DNA of 64,000 nt, taken from positions 237,335 through 301,334 of the forward strand of contig NZ_QFZK01000005.1 in assembly GCF_003415675.1 (NCBI RefSeq), given 5' to 3'. The position numbers were made by a program, and so were the translations under genes. Positions 1 through 9,201 of the stretch are shown here, one piece after another. The DNA comes from Rhodoferax lacus (lineage in GTDB: Bacteria > Pseudomonadota > Gammaproteobacteria > Burkholderiales > Burkholderiaceae_C). Each line of letters opens with the position of its first letter. The stretch's first letter is position 1. The notes under the pieces were generated by a model. The model saw only the letters and a list, made by a program, of their open reading frames with translations. It was not told where the DNA came from and did no database searches.

Positions 1-9
1 GCACCGCAT

Positions 10-948
10 CTATGGGGCTACTCTTTTCAGCGGATCGACCAGCGCAGCGGCAAGCTTGATGCCGTGCAGGGCATCCAGAGAAATGCCATTGGCGCCCACA
101 CTTTCGGCAGTGATGTCGCTGCTGTAAAACGCCGGGCCACCCAGCAGCACGGGGGTATCGGGATTGCGTGAAGCCTTCTTCACCTGGGCAATCAGATTGG
201 CCAGTGTGGGAAGTTGCTCCACCAGACCTACGGAGAGTCCAATCAGGTCAAACCACTCGTTTCTGGCTGCCTGCAGTATTTCCTTGTCGGTGTTGGCGAT
301 TTCCACGACTACCTGCCAACCCTCCTTGCGGAAAAACTCACTCACCATCACCAAGCCCAGAATGTGTTGCGAACCGGGTGCAGCCGCCAGCATCACACGG
401 CGCACCATACCCGCATCCTGCGGCCCCTCGTGGTAGTCATAGCCCAATTCATGGGTGAGTTGCTGCATGCGCAGCAGGCCCAGCGTGACCACGGTGAAGT
501 CGGTCTTGTCCTCTTCCCACCAGGTGCCCAGACAGCGCGCTGCAGGTGCCATCAGCTTCAGGAACAGGTCATCGTTGTTTACGCCATCCTTTTGAAGCCG
601 CTTCACGAACGCCGTGGCACCTTCCGCAGAGGCCTGGACGCACAGTGTGGCAAAGGCATCCACTTCCGCGCGGTCGGGGTCATAGGCCGTGTTGAAGGTC
701 TGCGCATTGGACGCCGAAAACGATGCATGGGCTTGCAGCAGGCGCGGAATGATCTGGGACTCGATCACACTGCGCAGGGAGCCTTTGCATTCCTCGTAGC
801 CTTCGTCCCCCTCTTCGCCGCAATTGCTGTCGGATTTGGTTCTGGAGGCGCTGGACCCCACCATGGACATGGCTGTCCAATGCCAATCATGCAAAAGTAC
901 AGGAAACCGCAACCCGCCACACAGGGGGGCAACCAAACCGAGGTCCAT
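10..948 (-). CDS. Cobalamin-binding AerR/PpaA-like regulator (paralogue)
   Basis: A 312-residue protein resembling the AerR/PpaA family: an N-terminal helical region, a GTWWEEDKTDF motif (about residues 141-151), then a cobalamin-binding fold with GSQHILG (His195), GLSVG and LLGGPAFY. In AerR a histidine in this GSQH context ligates cobalamin and the WW...D motif lies near the cofactor, so a B12-dependent light or redox role is likely. It is a diverged paralogue of the aerR product at 49076. I chose the ATG at 948 because AGGAG lies 5 bases upstream; an in-frame upstream start at 996 has no such site. It is transcribed away from crtE, next to a 45-residue membrane protein. The target is unknown: it may act on PpsR or another repressor. 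The family call is firm, the function is inferred. Confidence 0.8.
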   Translation of the reverse strand: MDLGLVAPLCGGLRFPVLLHDWHWTAMSMVGSSASRTKSDSNCGEEGDEGYEECKGSLRSVIESQIIPRLLQAHASFSASNAQTFNTAYDPDRAEVDAFATLCVQASAEGATAFVKRLQKDGVNNDDLFLKLMAPAARCLGTWWEEDKTDFTVVTLGLLRMQQLTHELGYDYHEGPQDAGMVRRVMLAAAPGSQHILGLVMVSEFFRKEGWQVVVEIANTDKEILQAARNEWFDLIGLSVGLVEQLPTLANLIAQVKKASRNPDTPVLLGGPAFYSSDITAESVGANGISLDALHGIKLAAALVDPLKRVAP

Positions 949-1160
949 GTTTGCTCCTATGCATGATCCGTGGATGGGGCGTCTGCCCATCATCAAAGAG
1001 GCATGCTTTTATTTGTGTCTTCCGCTTTTACCCTGCATGCAGCAAGCCGGAAAAAGGTTTGCCTATAGAGAGGTACAAAGTATAGGAGCCGGGCATTGCG
1101 GCGCCTACCCCCTGTTTTCCCGAACCAAGTTGAATTTTGTTCAATTGGGCAAGGAAATTT

Positions 1161-1298
1161 TTACTCTGGATCGCGTGGGATATCCCCTTTTTCCTTCCGG
1201 GCTTGCCGTTTTCGGCGCTCCAAACCGACATCGTGGATTTGCCAAAGACCGAAGGCCAGCACGAGTATAAAAATTCCTAACTCAATCCATATCCCCAT
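1161..1298 (-). CDS. Small single-TM protein, 45 aa
   Basis: This short ORF encodes one hydrophobic segment (about residues 3-21) followed by a strongly basic tail (ERRKRQARKEK) and an acidic end, predicting an inner-membrane protein with a cytoplasmic charged tail. Support for reality: a perfect AAGGAG site 8 bases before the ATG and the classic TM-plus-charged-tail composition. It is divergent from crtE, and the two TGT/ACA operator palindromes at 1384-1414 lie between them, so it may share PpsR control. I do not recognise the family. It could assist pigment-protein assembly or be unrelated. Confidence 0.6.
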   Translation of the reverse strand: MGIWIELGIFILVLAFGLWQIHDVGLERRKRQARKEKGDIPRDPE

Positions 1299-1383
1299 AG
1301 CTGGACTCCTTGGTTGGGTGGCGCTGTACCGCTTCGCGTATTGGTGTAACTTGTGATTGACAAAGGGTTTTGATTGATTATAT

Positions 1384-1414
1384 TGACACAAACAAGTGTC
1401 AATTCATAGTGACA
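1384..1414. promoter_or_regulatory. PpsR/CrtJ-type operator before crtE
   Basis: TGTCAATTCATAGTGACA at 1397-1414 is a perfect TGT-N12-ACA palindrome, the established PpsR/CrtJ recognition pattern. It overlaps a second inverted repeat, TGACAC-N6-GTGTCA (1384-1401). The site lies 27 bases before the crtE start and between crtE and the divergent 45-residue ORF, so it could govern both. Confidence 0.75.
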
Positions 1415-1440
1415 CTCCCACACGAAGAAGCGAGGTCACC

Positions 1441-2346
1441 ATGAGCCTGTTAGCGCGTGCAGAAACATCCCTGGCATTCAGCTTTGAGGGCGCCGTCGGC
1501 CACTCAGCGCCCCCCCGCCTGGTGGCCGCCATGCGGCATGCGGTGTTTTCCGGAGGCGCCCGCATCCGCCCCCAGCTCACCCTCTCGGTAGCCATTGCCT
1601 GTGGCGATGACCAGCCCGCGCTCAGCAACGCGGCGGCCAGCGCACTGGAGCTGATGCACTGCGCGTCCCTGGTGCACGATGACATGCCGGCCTTTGACGA
1701 CGCCGACATCCGGCGTGGCCGCCCCACGGTGCACAAGGCCTTTGGTGAGCCCCTGGCGTTGCTTGCCGGGGATGCGCTCATTGTCATGGCCTACCAGGTG
1801 CTGCTCAATGCCGGGCACGCCTTGCCTGAGCGCCTCATAGGGCTGATGCAAAGCATGAGCGCCGGGGTGGGCTTGCCCAACGGCATCGTGGCCGGTCAGG
1901 CCTGGGAATGCGAGCCCCGCGCCGACCTGGGCCAGTACCAGCGCGCCAAGACCGGTGCCCTGTTTGTGGCCTCTACCTGTGCCGGTGCCCTGGCCTCGGG
2001 CAGTGACGCCCAGCCCTGGGTCACACTGGGCGCCAGCCTGGGAGAGGCCTACCAGGTGGCCGATGACATCCGTGACGTCATGGGCCTGAGCGCCGACCTG
2101 GGTAAGCCTGCGGGTCAGGACCTGCTGCACACGCGCCCCAGCGCCGCCAGCGAACTGGGCTTGGGCGGTGCGGTGGACTACTTCCAGGACTTGATACAGA
2201 CCGCTGTGGACAGCGTGCCCGCCTGCACCTGCCGCGACATGCTGCAGCAGCTGGTGCGGCGCGAGTCCGAGCGTCTGGTACCCAGCGCCGCCTGCGCAGC
2301 CTACCGCCTGCCCAGTGCCCGCAGCGCCCCGGTTGTGTCTGCCTGA
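1441..2346 (+). CDS. crtE: Geranylgeranyl diphosphate synthase CrtE
   Basis: A 301-residue trans-isoprenyl diphosphate synthase that makes the C20 precursor of carotenoids and of the bacteriochlorophyll tail. The first Asp-rich motif is at residues 80-86 (DDMPAFD) and the second reads YQVADDIRDV; both bind Mg-diphosphate. I placed the start at ATG 1441, which has GAGG upstream. A GTG at 1396 would extend the ORF but lies inside the PpsR operator. It is the first gene of the plus-strand superoperon. The position before crtF and bchC identifies it as crtE rather than ispA. Confidence 0.9.
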   Translation: MSLLARAETSLAFSFEGAVGHSAPPRLVAAMRHAVFSGGARIRPQLTLSVAIACGDDQPALSNAAASALELMHCASLVHDDMPAFDDADIRRGRPTVHKAFGEPLALLAGDALIVMAYQVLLNAGHALPERLIGLMQSMSAGVGLPNGIVAGQAWECEPRADLGQYQRAKTGALFVASTCAGALASGSDAQPWVTLGASLGEAYQVADDIRDVMGLSADLGKPAGQDLLHTRPSAASELGLGGAVDYFQDLIQTAVDSVPACTCRDMLQQLVRRESERLVPSAACAAYRLPSARSAPVVSA

Positions 2347-2383
2347 AGCACCGGTTCATCTGTCGCAAAAAGAAGGGGCCGCC

Positions 2384-3556
2384 ATGCCAAACCTCGACAT
2401 CGCCAACAGCCCAAGCGGCCTGGCATCCACGCACGACTGGATGGACGGCGTGCACCGCAAGGTGGAGCAGTGGATGGCCCAGCCGTGGCTCTACCGGCTG
2501 GCCCTGTCCAACCCGCTGACGCGCTGGTTTGCCCAGCGCAGGACCCGCCAGATCTTCGACCTCATGTCCGGCTTTGTGTACTCGCAGGTGCTGCTCTCCT
2601 GCGTGCGCCTCAAGCTGTTCGCACAGTTGCAAAAGGCCCCGGCCACCCTGGAAGAACTGGCAAGCCGCTGCCACATGCCCGAAGCCGCACTGCAGCGACT
2701 GCTGCTGTCGGCGGTGTCATTGAAGCTGCTGGAGCGGCGCAGCCATCAGCGTTATGGACTGGGGCCGCTGGGCATGCCGATTGCGGCCCACGAAGGCATA
2801 CGCGCCATGATCGAGCACAACAGCCTGCTCTACCGCGACCTGGCCGAGCCCACCACTTTTCTGCAGGACGCCTGGAGCGGCCAGATGGCGGCCTACTGGC
2901 CCTATGCCCATGCCGCCACGCCCCAGCAGGCCAAAGAGGCCGACGCCGCGCATGTGGACCGCTACTCGGCGCTGATGGCAGCCTCCCAGACCTTTGTGCT
3001 GCAGGAGGTGCTGGATACCTTCCCCTTTGGCCAATACCGCTGCGTGCTGGACGTGGGTGCGGGCAAGGGCCGCTTCATGGCCGAACTGGCGGGCCGCGAA
3101 AAGCAGCTGCGCCTGCAGCTTTTTGACCTGCCGCAGGTACTGGCATTGGCCCGGCACAACCACGCCGCACTCGGGTTGCAGGCCGAGGTGGAATACCACC
3201 CTGGCAGCTTTTTCGATGACGCGTTGCCGCAGGGCGCCGATCTGGTCACCCTGATCCGTGTGGCCCATGACCACCCGGATGACCAGGTGCGCACCATCTT
3301 CCAGAAAATTTTTGACGCCTTGCCCGTGGGCGGCACCCTGTTGCTGGCCGAACCCATGGCGCAAGAGCCGCTGGAGGCGCAGGCGGGCGACGCCTATTTC
3401 CATTTTTATTTGCTGGCCATGGGGGCAGGGCGCTTGCGCACGCCCACCGAGCTCAGCCGCATGCTGGCTGATACCGGTTTTGTGCACGTGGAACTGCTGC
3501 CCAACGCCATGCCCATCCACACCCGCTTGCTGGTTGCGCGCAAGCCGGGTTGCTAG
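2384..3556 (+). CDS. crtF: Hydroxyneurosporene/demethylspheroidene O-methyltransferase CrtF
   Basis: A 390-residue SAM-dependent O-methyltransferase with an N-terminal winged-helix dimerisation region and a C-terminal Rossmann domain carrying VLDVGAGKGRFMAEL. CrtF methylates the 1-hydroxy group of acyclic carotenoids to give the methoxy end of spheroidene. It lies 37 bases after crtE and before bchC, the classical crtEF-bchC order. The ATG at 2384 follows a purine-rich AGAAGGGG; upstream in-frame codons would overlap crtE. Confidence 0.9.
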   Translation: MPNLDIANSPSGLASTHDWMDGVHRKVEQWMAQPWLYRLALSNPLTRWFAQRRTRQIFDLMSGFVYSQVLLSCVRLKLFAQLQKAPATLEELASRCHMPEAALQRLLLSAVSLKLLERRSHQRYGLGPLGMPIAAHEGIRAMIEHNSLLYRDLAEPTTFLQDAWSGQMAAYWPYAHAATPQQAKEADAAHVDRYSALMAASQTFVLQEVLDTFPFGQYRCVLDVGAGKGRFMAELAGREKQLRLQLFDLPQVLALARHNHAALGLQAEVEYHPGSFFDDALPQGADLVTLIRVAHDHPDDQVRTIFQKIFDALPVGGTLLLAEPMAQEPLEAQAGDAYFHFYLLAMGAGRLRTPTELSRMLADTGFVHVELLPNAMPIHTRLLVARKPGC

Positions 3557-3582
3557 GTGTTTACCCTTTTTTTAGCCAAATG

Positions 3583-3600
3583 TGTAAATGTAGCTTTACA
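3583..3600. promoter_or_regulatory. PpsR/CrtJ-type operator before bchC
   Basis: TGTAAATGTAGCTTTACA is a perfect TGT-N12-ACA palindrome ending 29 bases before bchC. A further TGTAA half-site begins at 3609, 8 bases after the ACA. bchC promoters of other purple bacteria carry PpsR/CrtJ sites in this position. Confidence 0.75.
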
Positions 3601-3629
3601 TGCATTGGTGTAACGTAAAGAATGAGATC

Positions 3630-4583
3630 ATGAAATCACAAGCCGTCGTATTCCAGCAGCCCCGCCAGCTTTCGCTGCAGACCCTGGACCTGTCGGAGCT
3701 GACTGAGGGCCAGATCCGGGTCGCAGTGGAATACAGCGGCATCAGCACCGGCACCGAGCGCCTGTTGTGGGACGGCAGCATGCCTGCCTTCCCCGGCATG
3801 GGTTACCCGCTGGTGCCCGGCTATGAATCCGTGGGCAGGGTGGTAGAAGTCAGCGACACGGCCACACACCAAGTGGGCCAGCGCGTGTTTGTGCCCGGCG
3901 CGAGCTGCCTGCAGGGCGTTCGCAGCCTGTTTGGCGGCACCGCCTCGCAACTGGTGGTCAACCAGGACCGCGTGGTGCCGGTGGAAGACCGGCTGGGCGC
4001 CAACGCCGTGCTGCTGGCGCTCGCCGCCACGGCTTACCACGCGGTGTCGGGTGGCGGCAAGCGCCAGATCATCAACCCGCCCGATCTCATCGTCGGCCAC
4101 GGCGTCATGGGCCGCCTGCTGGCACGCATGACGGTGGCCTCCGGCGCGCCGGCCCCCACCGTGTGGGACACCCAGGCCGACCGCCTCAGCGGCGCCCAGG
4201 GCTACGTGGCCCTGCACCCGCAAGACGACCCGCGCAAAGACTACAAGGCGATTTACGACGTCAGCGGTGACTCCAACCTGCTGGACCAGCTGATCCAGCG
4301 CCTGGCCCCCGGTGGCGAAGTGGTGCTGGCCGGTTTTTACAAGAGCGACCTGCACTTTGCCTTTGCCCCGGCCTTTATGCGCGAGGCCACCATTCGTACC
4401 GCAGCCGAATGGAAACGGCCCGACCTGCTGGCCGTCAATGAATTGGTACACAACGGCCGCCTGTCCCTGGACGGCCTGATCACCCACCAGCAAGCACCTG
4501 CAAGGGCGCTGGCGGCTTACGAGGTGGCATTTGGCGATGCCGCATGTCTGAAGATGATTCTGGACTGGAGTGCCAACGCATGA
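3630..4583 (+). CDS. bchC: Bacteriochlorophyllide a dehydrogenase BchC
   Basis: A 317-residue alcohol-dehydrogenase-like protein that oxidises the 3-hydroxyethyl group of the chlorin to 3-acetyl late in bacteriochlorophyll a synthesis. It shows the family pattern GISTGTERLLWDG, a YPLVPGYESVGRVVE core and an NAD-binding region around DLIVGHGVMGRLLA. The length fits BchC. Start at ATG 3630 (MKSQAVVFQQ), where homology begins. Its stop overlaps the bchX start as ATGA, implying coupled translation. Confidence 0.93.
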   Translation: MKSQAVVFQQPRQLSLQTLDLSELTEGQIRVAVEYSGISTGTERLLWDGSMPAFPGMGYPLVPGYESVGRVVEVSDTATHQVGQRVFVPGASCLQGVRSLFGGTASQLVVNQDRVVPVEDRLGANAVLLALAATAYHAVSGGGKRQIINPPDLIVGHGVMGRLLARMTVASGAPAPTVWDTQADRLSGAQGYVALHPQDDPRKDYKAIYDVSGDSNLLDQLIQRLAPGGEVVLAGFYKSDLHFAFAPAFMREATIRTAAEWKRPDLLAVNELVHNGRLSLDGLITHQQAPARALAAYEVAFGDAACLKMILDWSANA

Positions 4584-5590
4584 CGAACCCCCTGACCTCG
4601 ACCGAGCAGCCCATCAAATTTGTGCAGCTGCTGCGCGAAGAAGCCGCCGTGGAGCCGCCCCAGGTGCACACCAACGCGCCCACCAAGGAGACGCAAATCA
4701 TTGCCATCTACGGCAAGGGCGGCATAGGCAAAAGTTTCACCCTGGCCAACCTCAGTTACATGATGGCGCAGCAAGGAAAAAAAGTGCTGCTCATCGGCTG
4801 CGACCCCAAGAGCGACACCACCAGCCTGCTGTTTGGCGGCAAGGCCTGCCCCACCATCATCGAGACGTCCTCGCGCCTCAAGCTGGCCGGCCAGGCGGTG
4901 AGCATCAGCGACGTCTGCTTCAAGCGCGACGGCGTGTTTGCCATGGAGCTGGGCGGCCCCGAGGTGGGACGCGGCTGCGGCGGGCGCGGCATCATCCACG
5001 GCTTTGAGACGCTGGAGAAGCTGGGCTTTCACGACTGGGGCTTTGACTACGTGCTGCTGGACTTTTTGGGTGACGTGGTCTGCGGCGGCTTTGGCCTGCC
5101 GATTGCCCGCGACATGTGCCAAAAGGTCATTGTGGTGGCCAGCAACGATTTGCAATCCCTCTACGTGGCCAACAACGTCTGCTCCGCTGTCGAATACTTC
5201 CGCAAGCTCGGTGGCAATGTGGGCGTGGCCGGCATGGTCATCAACAAGGACGATGGCACCGGTGAGGCTGCGGCCTTTGCCGAAAAGGTGGGCATCCCGG
5301 TGCTGGCGGCCATTCCCGCCCATGAGGACATCCGCCGCAAGAGCGCCAGCTACGAAATCATCGGCATCCCCGGCTCCGAGTGGGGCCCGCTGTTTGAAGA
5401 ACTGGCGGTCAACGTGGGTGCAGCACCCCCGGTGCGCCCCAAGCCGCAGACGCAGGACGAACTGCTGGGCCTGTTCAGCGCCGATGTGGTGGGCCGCAAC
5501 GTGGTGCTGGAGCCCGCCACCGTGTTTGACATGGTGGGCCGCGTGGACGTGGTCAAGCCCAGCCTGGAAGTGGTTTACGACGAGGCCTGA
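4580..5590 (+). CDS. bchX: Chlorophyllide reductase iron protein BchX
   Basis: A 336-residue NifH-like ATPase subunit of chlorophyllide a reductase (COR), which passes electrons to BchYZ to reduce ring B. A P-loop YGKGGIGKS spans about residues 44-52. Cysteines that bridge the dimer 4Fe-4S cluster are at about 133 (GRGCGGRG) and 168 (GDVVCGGF). Start ATG 4580 overlaps the bchC stop. The Phe after the P-loop Ser (GKSFT), where BchL has Thr, is typical of BchX and separates it from BchL. Confidence 0.95.
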   Translation: MTNPLTSTEQPIKFVQLLREEAAVEPPQVHTNAPTKETQIIAIYGKGGIGKSFTLANLSYMMAQQGKKVLLIGCDPKSDTTSLLFGGKACPTIIETSSRLKLAGQAVSISDVCFKRDGVFAMELGGPEVGRGCGGRGIIHGFETLEKLGFHDWGFDYVLLDFLGDVVCGGFGLPIARDMCQKVIVVASNDLQSLYVANNVCSAVEYFRKLGGNVGVAGMVINKDDGTGEAAAFAEKVGIPVLAAIPAHEDIRRKSASYEIIGIPGSEWGPLFEELAVNVGAAPPVRPKPQTQDELLGLFSADVVGRNVVLEPATVFDMVGRVDVVKPSLEVVYDEA

Positions 5591-5595
5591 GCAGC

Positions 5596-7173
5596 ATGAC
5601 CACCACCCCTTCGGGAACCATCATTCCCATTGTTCCGGCCGAGGCGCTGGCTGCGCGCGCGCCGCAGTCCACCGCCATTGAAGGCGATGGCATGGGCTGC
5701 CACGCCGGTGGCGAGCAGCTGCTTGCCGCGGCCAAGGCGGCAGGCAAGTCGGAGATCCTGGCGCAGTACGCGCAGGACTATCCGAAGAAGGAAAACGCCG
5801 GCCCGCATGACCAGCCGCAAAGCATGTGCCCGGCCTTTGGCTCGCTGCGCGTGGGCCTGCGCATGCGCCGCACCGCCACCATCCTGTCAGGCTCGGCCTG
5901 CTGTGTGTATGGCCTGACTTTTACTTCGCATTTTTACGGTGCGCGCCGCAGCGTGGGTTATGTGCCCTTCAACTCCGAGTCACTGGTCACCGGCAAGCTG
6001 TTTGAAGACATTCGCGAGGCAGTGCACGCCCAGGCCGACCCGGCCCAATATGACGCCATCGTCATCATCAACCTGTGCGTGCCCAGTGCCAGCGGCGTGC
6101 CGCTGCAGTTGCTGCCCAAGGAGATCAACGGCGTGCGCATTATCGGCATCGATGTGCCCGGCTTTGGCGTGCCCACGCACGCCGAGGCCAAGGACGTGCT
6201 GGCCGGTGCCATGCTGCGCTACGCCCGCCAGGAGATTCTCAACGGCCCGGTGCAGGCCCCGCGCGGCGGCGTCAACGAGCGGCCTACCGTCACGCTGTTG
6301 GGCGAGATGTTCCCGGCCGACCCTGTCGGCATTGCCCACCTGCTGGCGCCGATGGGCCTGGCCGCTGGGCCGGTAGTTCCCACGCGCGAATGGCGCGAGC
6401 TGTATGCCGCACTCGACTGCACCGCCGTGGCTGCCATCCACCCGTTTTATACCGCCAGCGTGCGCGAGTTCCAGGCGGCTGGCCGGCCTGTGGTGGGCTC
6501 GGCCCCCGTCGGTCTGGAAGGCACGCAAGACTGGCTGCAAGCCATAGGCGGTGCCTGTGGCGTGGCCCAGGACAAGATTGATCTGGCACGCAACCAGGCG
6601 CTGGCTGCGATGCGTCCGCTCCTTGCGGCCAAGCCCATCAAAGGCCGTATCACACTCAGCGGCTACGAAGGCTCCGAGCTGCTGGTGGGCCGCCTGCTGG
6701 TGGAGTGCGGTGCCGATCTGCGCTACGTAGGCAGCGCCTGCCCGGCCACACCCTGGAACGCGGCAGACGCCGCCTGGCTGCAGGCGCACGGCGTGCAGGT
6801 GCAGTTCCGCGCCTCGCTGGAGCAGGACCTGGCCGCTGTGCATGAATACAAGCCACAACTGGCCATAGGCACCACCCCCGTGGTGCAAAAGGCCAAGCAG
6901 CTGTCCATCCCCTCGCTCTATTTCACCAACCTGATCTCGGCCCGGCCCCTCATGGGTGTGGCCGGGGCCGGATCGCTGGTGCAGGTGGTGCAGGCAGCCA
7001 TTGGGAACCAGGCCCGCTTCGATGCCATGTCCGGCTTTTTTGGACAGGTGGGTGCGGGCCATGCGTCTGGCGTGTGGGAAGACGTGCCGCAAGACCACCC
7101 CGAATTCCGCGCTGAGACCAAGCGCCAGTTGGCCAAGCTTTTGAAGAAGCGCAAAGCCGAGGAGATGGGCTGA
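5596..7173 (+). CDS. bchY: Chlorophyllide reductase subunit BchY
   Basis: A 525-residue NifD/E-like subunit of COR that binds the catalytic 4Fe-4S cluster and substrate with BchZ. Family marks include the N-terminal [20 protein letters not shown] stretch, [20 protein letters not shown] and [20 protein letters not shown]. It is slightly longer than many homologues through its N-terminus. It begins 5 bases after bchX, and its TGA overlaps the bchZ ATG by one base (TGATG). Confidence 0.94.
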   Translation: MTTTPSGTIIPIVPAEALAARAPQSTAIEGDGMGCHAGGEQLLAAAKAAGKSEILAQYAQDYPKKENAGPHDQPQSMCPAFGSLRVGLRMRRTATILSGSACCVYGLTFTSHFYGARRSVGYVPFNSESLVTGKLFEDIREAVHAQADPAQYDAIVIINLCVPSASGVPLQLLPKEINGVRIIGIDVPGFGVPTHAEAKDVLAGAMLRYARQEILNGPVQAPRGGVNERPTVTLLGEMFPADPVGIAHLLAPMGLAAGPVVPTREWRELYAALDCTAVAAIHPFYTASVREFQAAGRPVVGSAPVGLEGTQDWLQAIGGACGVAQDKIDLARNQALAAMRPLLAAKPIKGRITLSGYEGSELLVGRLLVECGADLRYVGSACPATPWNAADAAWLQAHGVQVQFRASLEQDLAAVHEYKPQLAIGTTPVVQKAKQLSIPSLYFTNLISARPLMGVAGAGSLVQVVQAAIGNQARFDAMSGFFGQVGAGHASGVWEDVPQDHPEFRAETKRQLAKLLKKRKAEEMG

Positions 7174-8651
7174 TGTTTGTCATTGACCACGACCGGGCCG
7201 GCGGCTACTGGGGTGCCGTCTATGTGTTCACCGCCATCAAGGGCCTGCAGGTCATCATCGACGGCCCGGTGGGCTGCGAGAACCTGCCGGTGACCTCGGT
7301 GCTGCATTACACCGATGCGCTCCCTCCGCACGAGTTGCCGATTGTGGTGACCGGCCTGGGCGAAGAGCAGCTGGGCCGCGAAGGCACCGAGGGCGCCATG
7401 AAGCGCGCGCACGCCGCGCTGGACCCGGACCTGCCCGCCGTGGTGGTCACCGGCTCGATTGCCGAAATGATTGGCGGCGGTGTCACGCCCGAGGGCACCA
7501 ACATCCTGCGCTTTCTGCCGCGCACGATTGACGAAGACCAGTGGCAGTGCGCCAACCGCGCCATGTACTGGCTGTGGAGCGAGTACGGCCTGCGCAAGGT
7601 GCCTGCACGCAAGCCCTTTGCCGAGCGCCCGGTGGGTGAAAAGCCGCGCGTCAACATCATCGGCCCGGCCTATGGCACCTTCAATTCGCCCAGCGACCTG
7701 GCCGAAATCCGCCGCCTGGTGCAGGGCATTGGCGCCGACATCAACATGGTGTTTCCGCTCACCAGCCACGTGGCCGATGTCTCGCGCCTGGTCGAGGCGG
7801 ATGTGAACATCTGCATGTACCGCGAGTTCGGCCGCATGCTGTGCGAAGCGCTGGACCGCCCCTACCTGCAAGCCCCCATCGGCCTGCACAGCACCACGCA
7901 GTTTTTGCGCAAGCTAGGCGAGCTGCTGCACCTGGACCCGGAGCCCTTTATCGAGCGTGAACGCCACACCACGCTCAAGCCCCTGTGGGACCTGTGGCGC
8001 TCGGTCACGCAGGATTTTTTCTCCACCGCCAGCTTTGCGGTGGTGGCCACGGAGACCTATACCCGCGGCATCCGCCACTTCCTGGAAGTGGAGATGGGCC
8101 TGCCCTGCAAGTTTGCCGTCTCGCGCACGGCGGGCACCAAGACCGACAACCAGGCCATCCGCCAGATGTGCAAGACGCAGATGCCTTTGATCATGTTTGG
8201 CAGCTACAACGAGCGCATGTACCTGGCCGAAGCCGGAGGTGCGGGCCCCATGCGTGCGGCCTTTATTCCGGCGTCCTTCCCCGGCGCCATCATCCGCCGC
8301 CATACCGGCACGCCCTTCATGGGCTACAGCGGTGCCACCTACCTGATTCAGGAAGTGTGCAACGCGCTGTTTGACGCGCTGTTCCACATCCTGCCCTTAG
8401 GGACAGAAATGGACCGGGTCGATCCCACCCACGCGCGTGGTGTGGTGGTGCCCAACGCGACGTGGGACGAGTCGGCACAGGCCCGCCTGCGCGACATCGT
8501 GCAAAGCCAGCCGGTGCTGATCCAGATATCGGCAGCCAAGCAGCTGCGCGACCTGGCCGAGCGCCATGCGCGCGAAGCCGGGGCTGACAGCGTGGGCGAT
8601 GCCCATGTGGACCAGGCCAGCCGCGCCTTGGGCATGGGGGTGCCGGCATGA
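7173..8651 (+). CDS. bchZ: Chlorophyllide reductase subunit BchZ
   Basis: A 492-residue NifK/N-like partner of BchY. It starts [19 protein letters not shown] and shows [21 protein letters not shown], the conserved Cys region, and the C-terminal domain shared with BchB/BchH. It completes COR with BchX and BchY. Its TGA (8649-8651) overlaps the ATG of a 41-residue ORF that fills the space to pufB, so transcription probably runs through into puf. Confidence 0.95.
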   Translation: MFVIDHDRAGGYWGAVYVFTAIKGLQVIIDGPVGCENLPVTSVLHYTDALPPHELPIVVTGLGEEQLGREGTEGAMKRAHAALDPDLPAVVVTGSIAEMIGGGVTPEGTNILRFLPRTIDEDQWQCANRAMYWLWSEYGLRKVPARKPFAERPVGEKPRVNIIGPAYGTFNSPSDLAEIRRLVQGIGADINMVFPLTSHVADVSRLVEADVNICMYREFGRMLCEALDRPYLQAPIGLHSTTQFLRKLGELLHLDPEPFIERERHTTLKPLWDLWRSVTQDFFSTASFAVVATETYTRGIRHFLEVEMGLPCKFAVSRTAGTKTDNQAIRQMCKTQMPLIMFGSYNERMYLAEAGGAGPMRAAFIPASFPGAIIRRHTGTPFMGYSGATYLIQEVCNALFDALFHILPLGTEMDRVDPTHARGVVVPNATWDESAQARLRDIVQSQPVLIQISAAKQLRDLAERHAREAGADSVGDAHVDQASRALGMGVPA

Positions 8652-8773
8652 GCACCCTGAACTTTTTGGATGGTGGGCCCGTGTGCCTGCTGTCAACCGA
8701 ATGTCGTGGCAATCCGCCCCGGCTGCCCTTGCTGCGCGGGCCTTGCGCAGTGGTGGCCGCAAGGCTGTTTTAA
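8648..8773 (+). CDS. Possible 41-aa leader-type ORF between bchZ and pufB
   Basis: This ORF starts at an ATG overlapping the bchZ stop (ATGA) and ends with TAA one base before the pufB ribosome site (AAGGAG at 8775-8780). It is Leu/Pro/Cys-rich ([18 protein letters not shown]) with no clear transmembrane helix. The exact fit between bchZ and the pufB site suggests translation may be coupled through it, like a leader peptide, but the sequence may be fortuitous. It does not resemble PufQ, which holds this place in Rhodobacter. Confidence 0.3.
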   Translation: MSTLNFLDGGPVCLLSTECRGNPPRLPLLRGPCAVVAARLF

Positions 8774-8787
8774 GAAGGAGCTTTCGC

Positions 8788-8931
8788 ATGTCAACACGGA
8801 ATTCCATATCCGGACTGTCTGACGAAGAGGCTCAGGAGTTTCACCATTACTGGATGCAGGGTCTGGTGGGTTTCACGGCGGTAGCCGTGGTGGCCCACAT
8901 CCTGGTCTGGGCATGGCGGCCCTGGCTCTGA
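8788..8931 (+). CDS. pufB: LH1 beta polypeptide PufB
   Basis: A 47-residue light-harvesting 1 beta subunit. It has the acidic N-terminal [12 protein letters not shown] segment, one transmembrane helix, the bacteriochlorophyll-ligating His at about residue 37 ([10 protein letters not shown]) and the WRPWL end. A strong AAGGAG lies 7 bases upstream. It pairs with PufA to form the ring around the reaction centre. Unusually, another membrane-protein ORF separates it from pufA. Confidence 0.95.
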   Translation: MSTRNSISGLSDEEAQEFHHYWMQGLVGFTAVAVVAHILVWAWRPWL

Positions 8932-8963
8932 GTCTGATCAGCAACTAACTTCGGAGTTAAACC

Positions 8964-9191
8964 ATGTTCGTACACCCAACCCTATCGGAAGCCCACCACC
9001 CTGCCAAGGGTGACAAGCTGACGTTTGCCCTGGTCTTTGTGCCTTGCTTTGTCCTGCTGTTGTTCGTCGCTGCCATCGGCCAGGTGCTGGGCGTGTCGTG
9101 GAAGAGCTGGCTGCCCGGCTCCGAGAACATGACCAACATCTTCTCCGGGGTGAGCGCTGGTATTTACACCTTCATGTCCCACATTTTTTAG
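8964..9191 (+). CDS. Unrecognised 75-aa membrane protein between pufB and pufA
   Basis: A 75-residue ORF with its own GGAG site 8 bases upstream sits between pufB and pufA, with 32 and 10 bases of spacing. It has a polar start with HH ([18 protein letters not shown]), one long hydrophobic segment at about residues 20-43 with a Cys and a Pro, then [12 protein letters not shown] and a second, shorter apolar stretch (57-75). It is not an LH alpha or beta polypeptide: it has no His inside the helix. Size and layout recall PufQ or an added LH1 subunit such as PufX or gamma, but I see no convincing identity. Placement makes a role in LH1 structure or assembly likely. Confidence 0.75.
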   Translation: MFVHPTLSEAHHPAKGDKLTFALVFVPCFVLLLFVAAIGQVLGVSWKSWLPGSENMTNIFSGVSAGIYTFMSHIF

Positions 9192-9201
9192 GAGTACTGT
9201 T

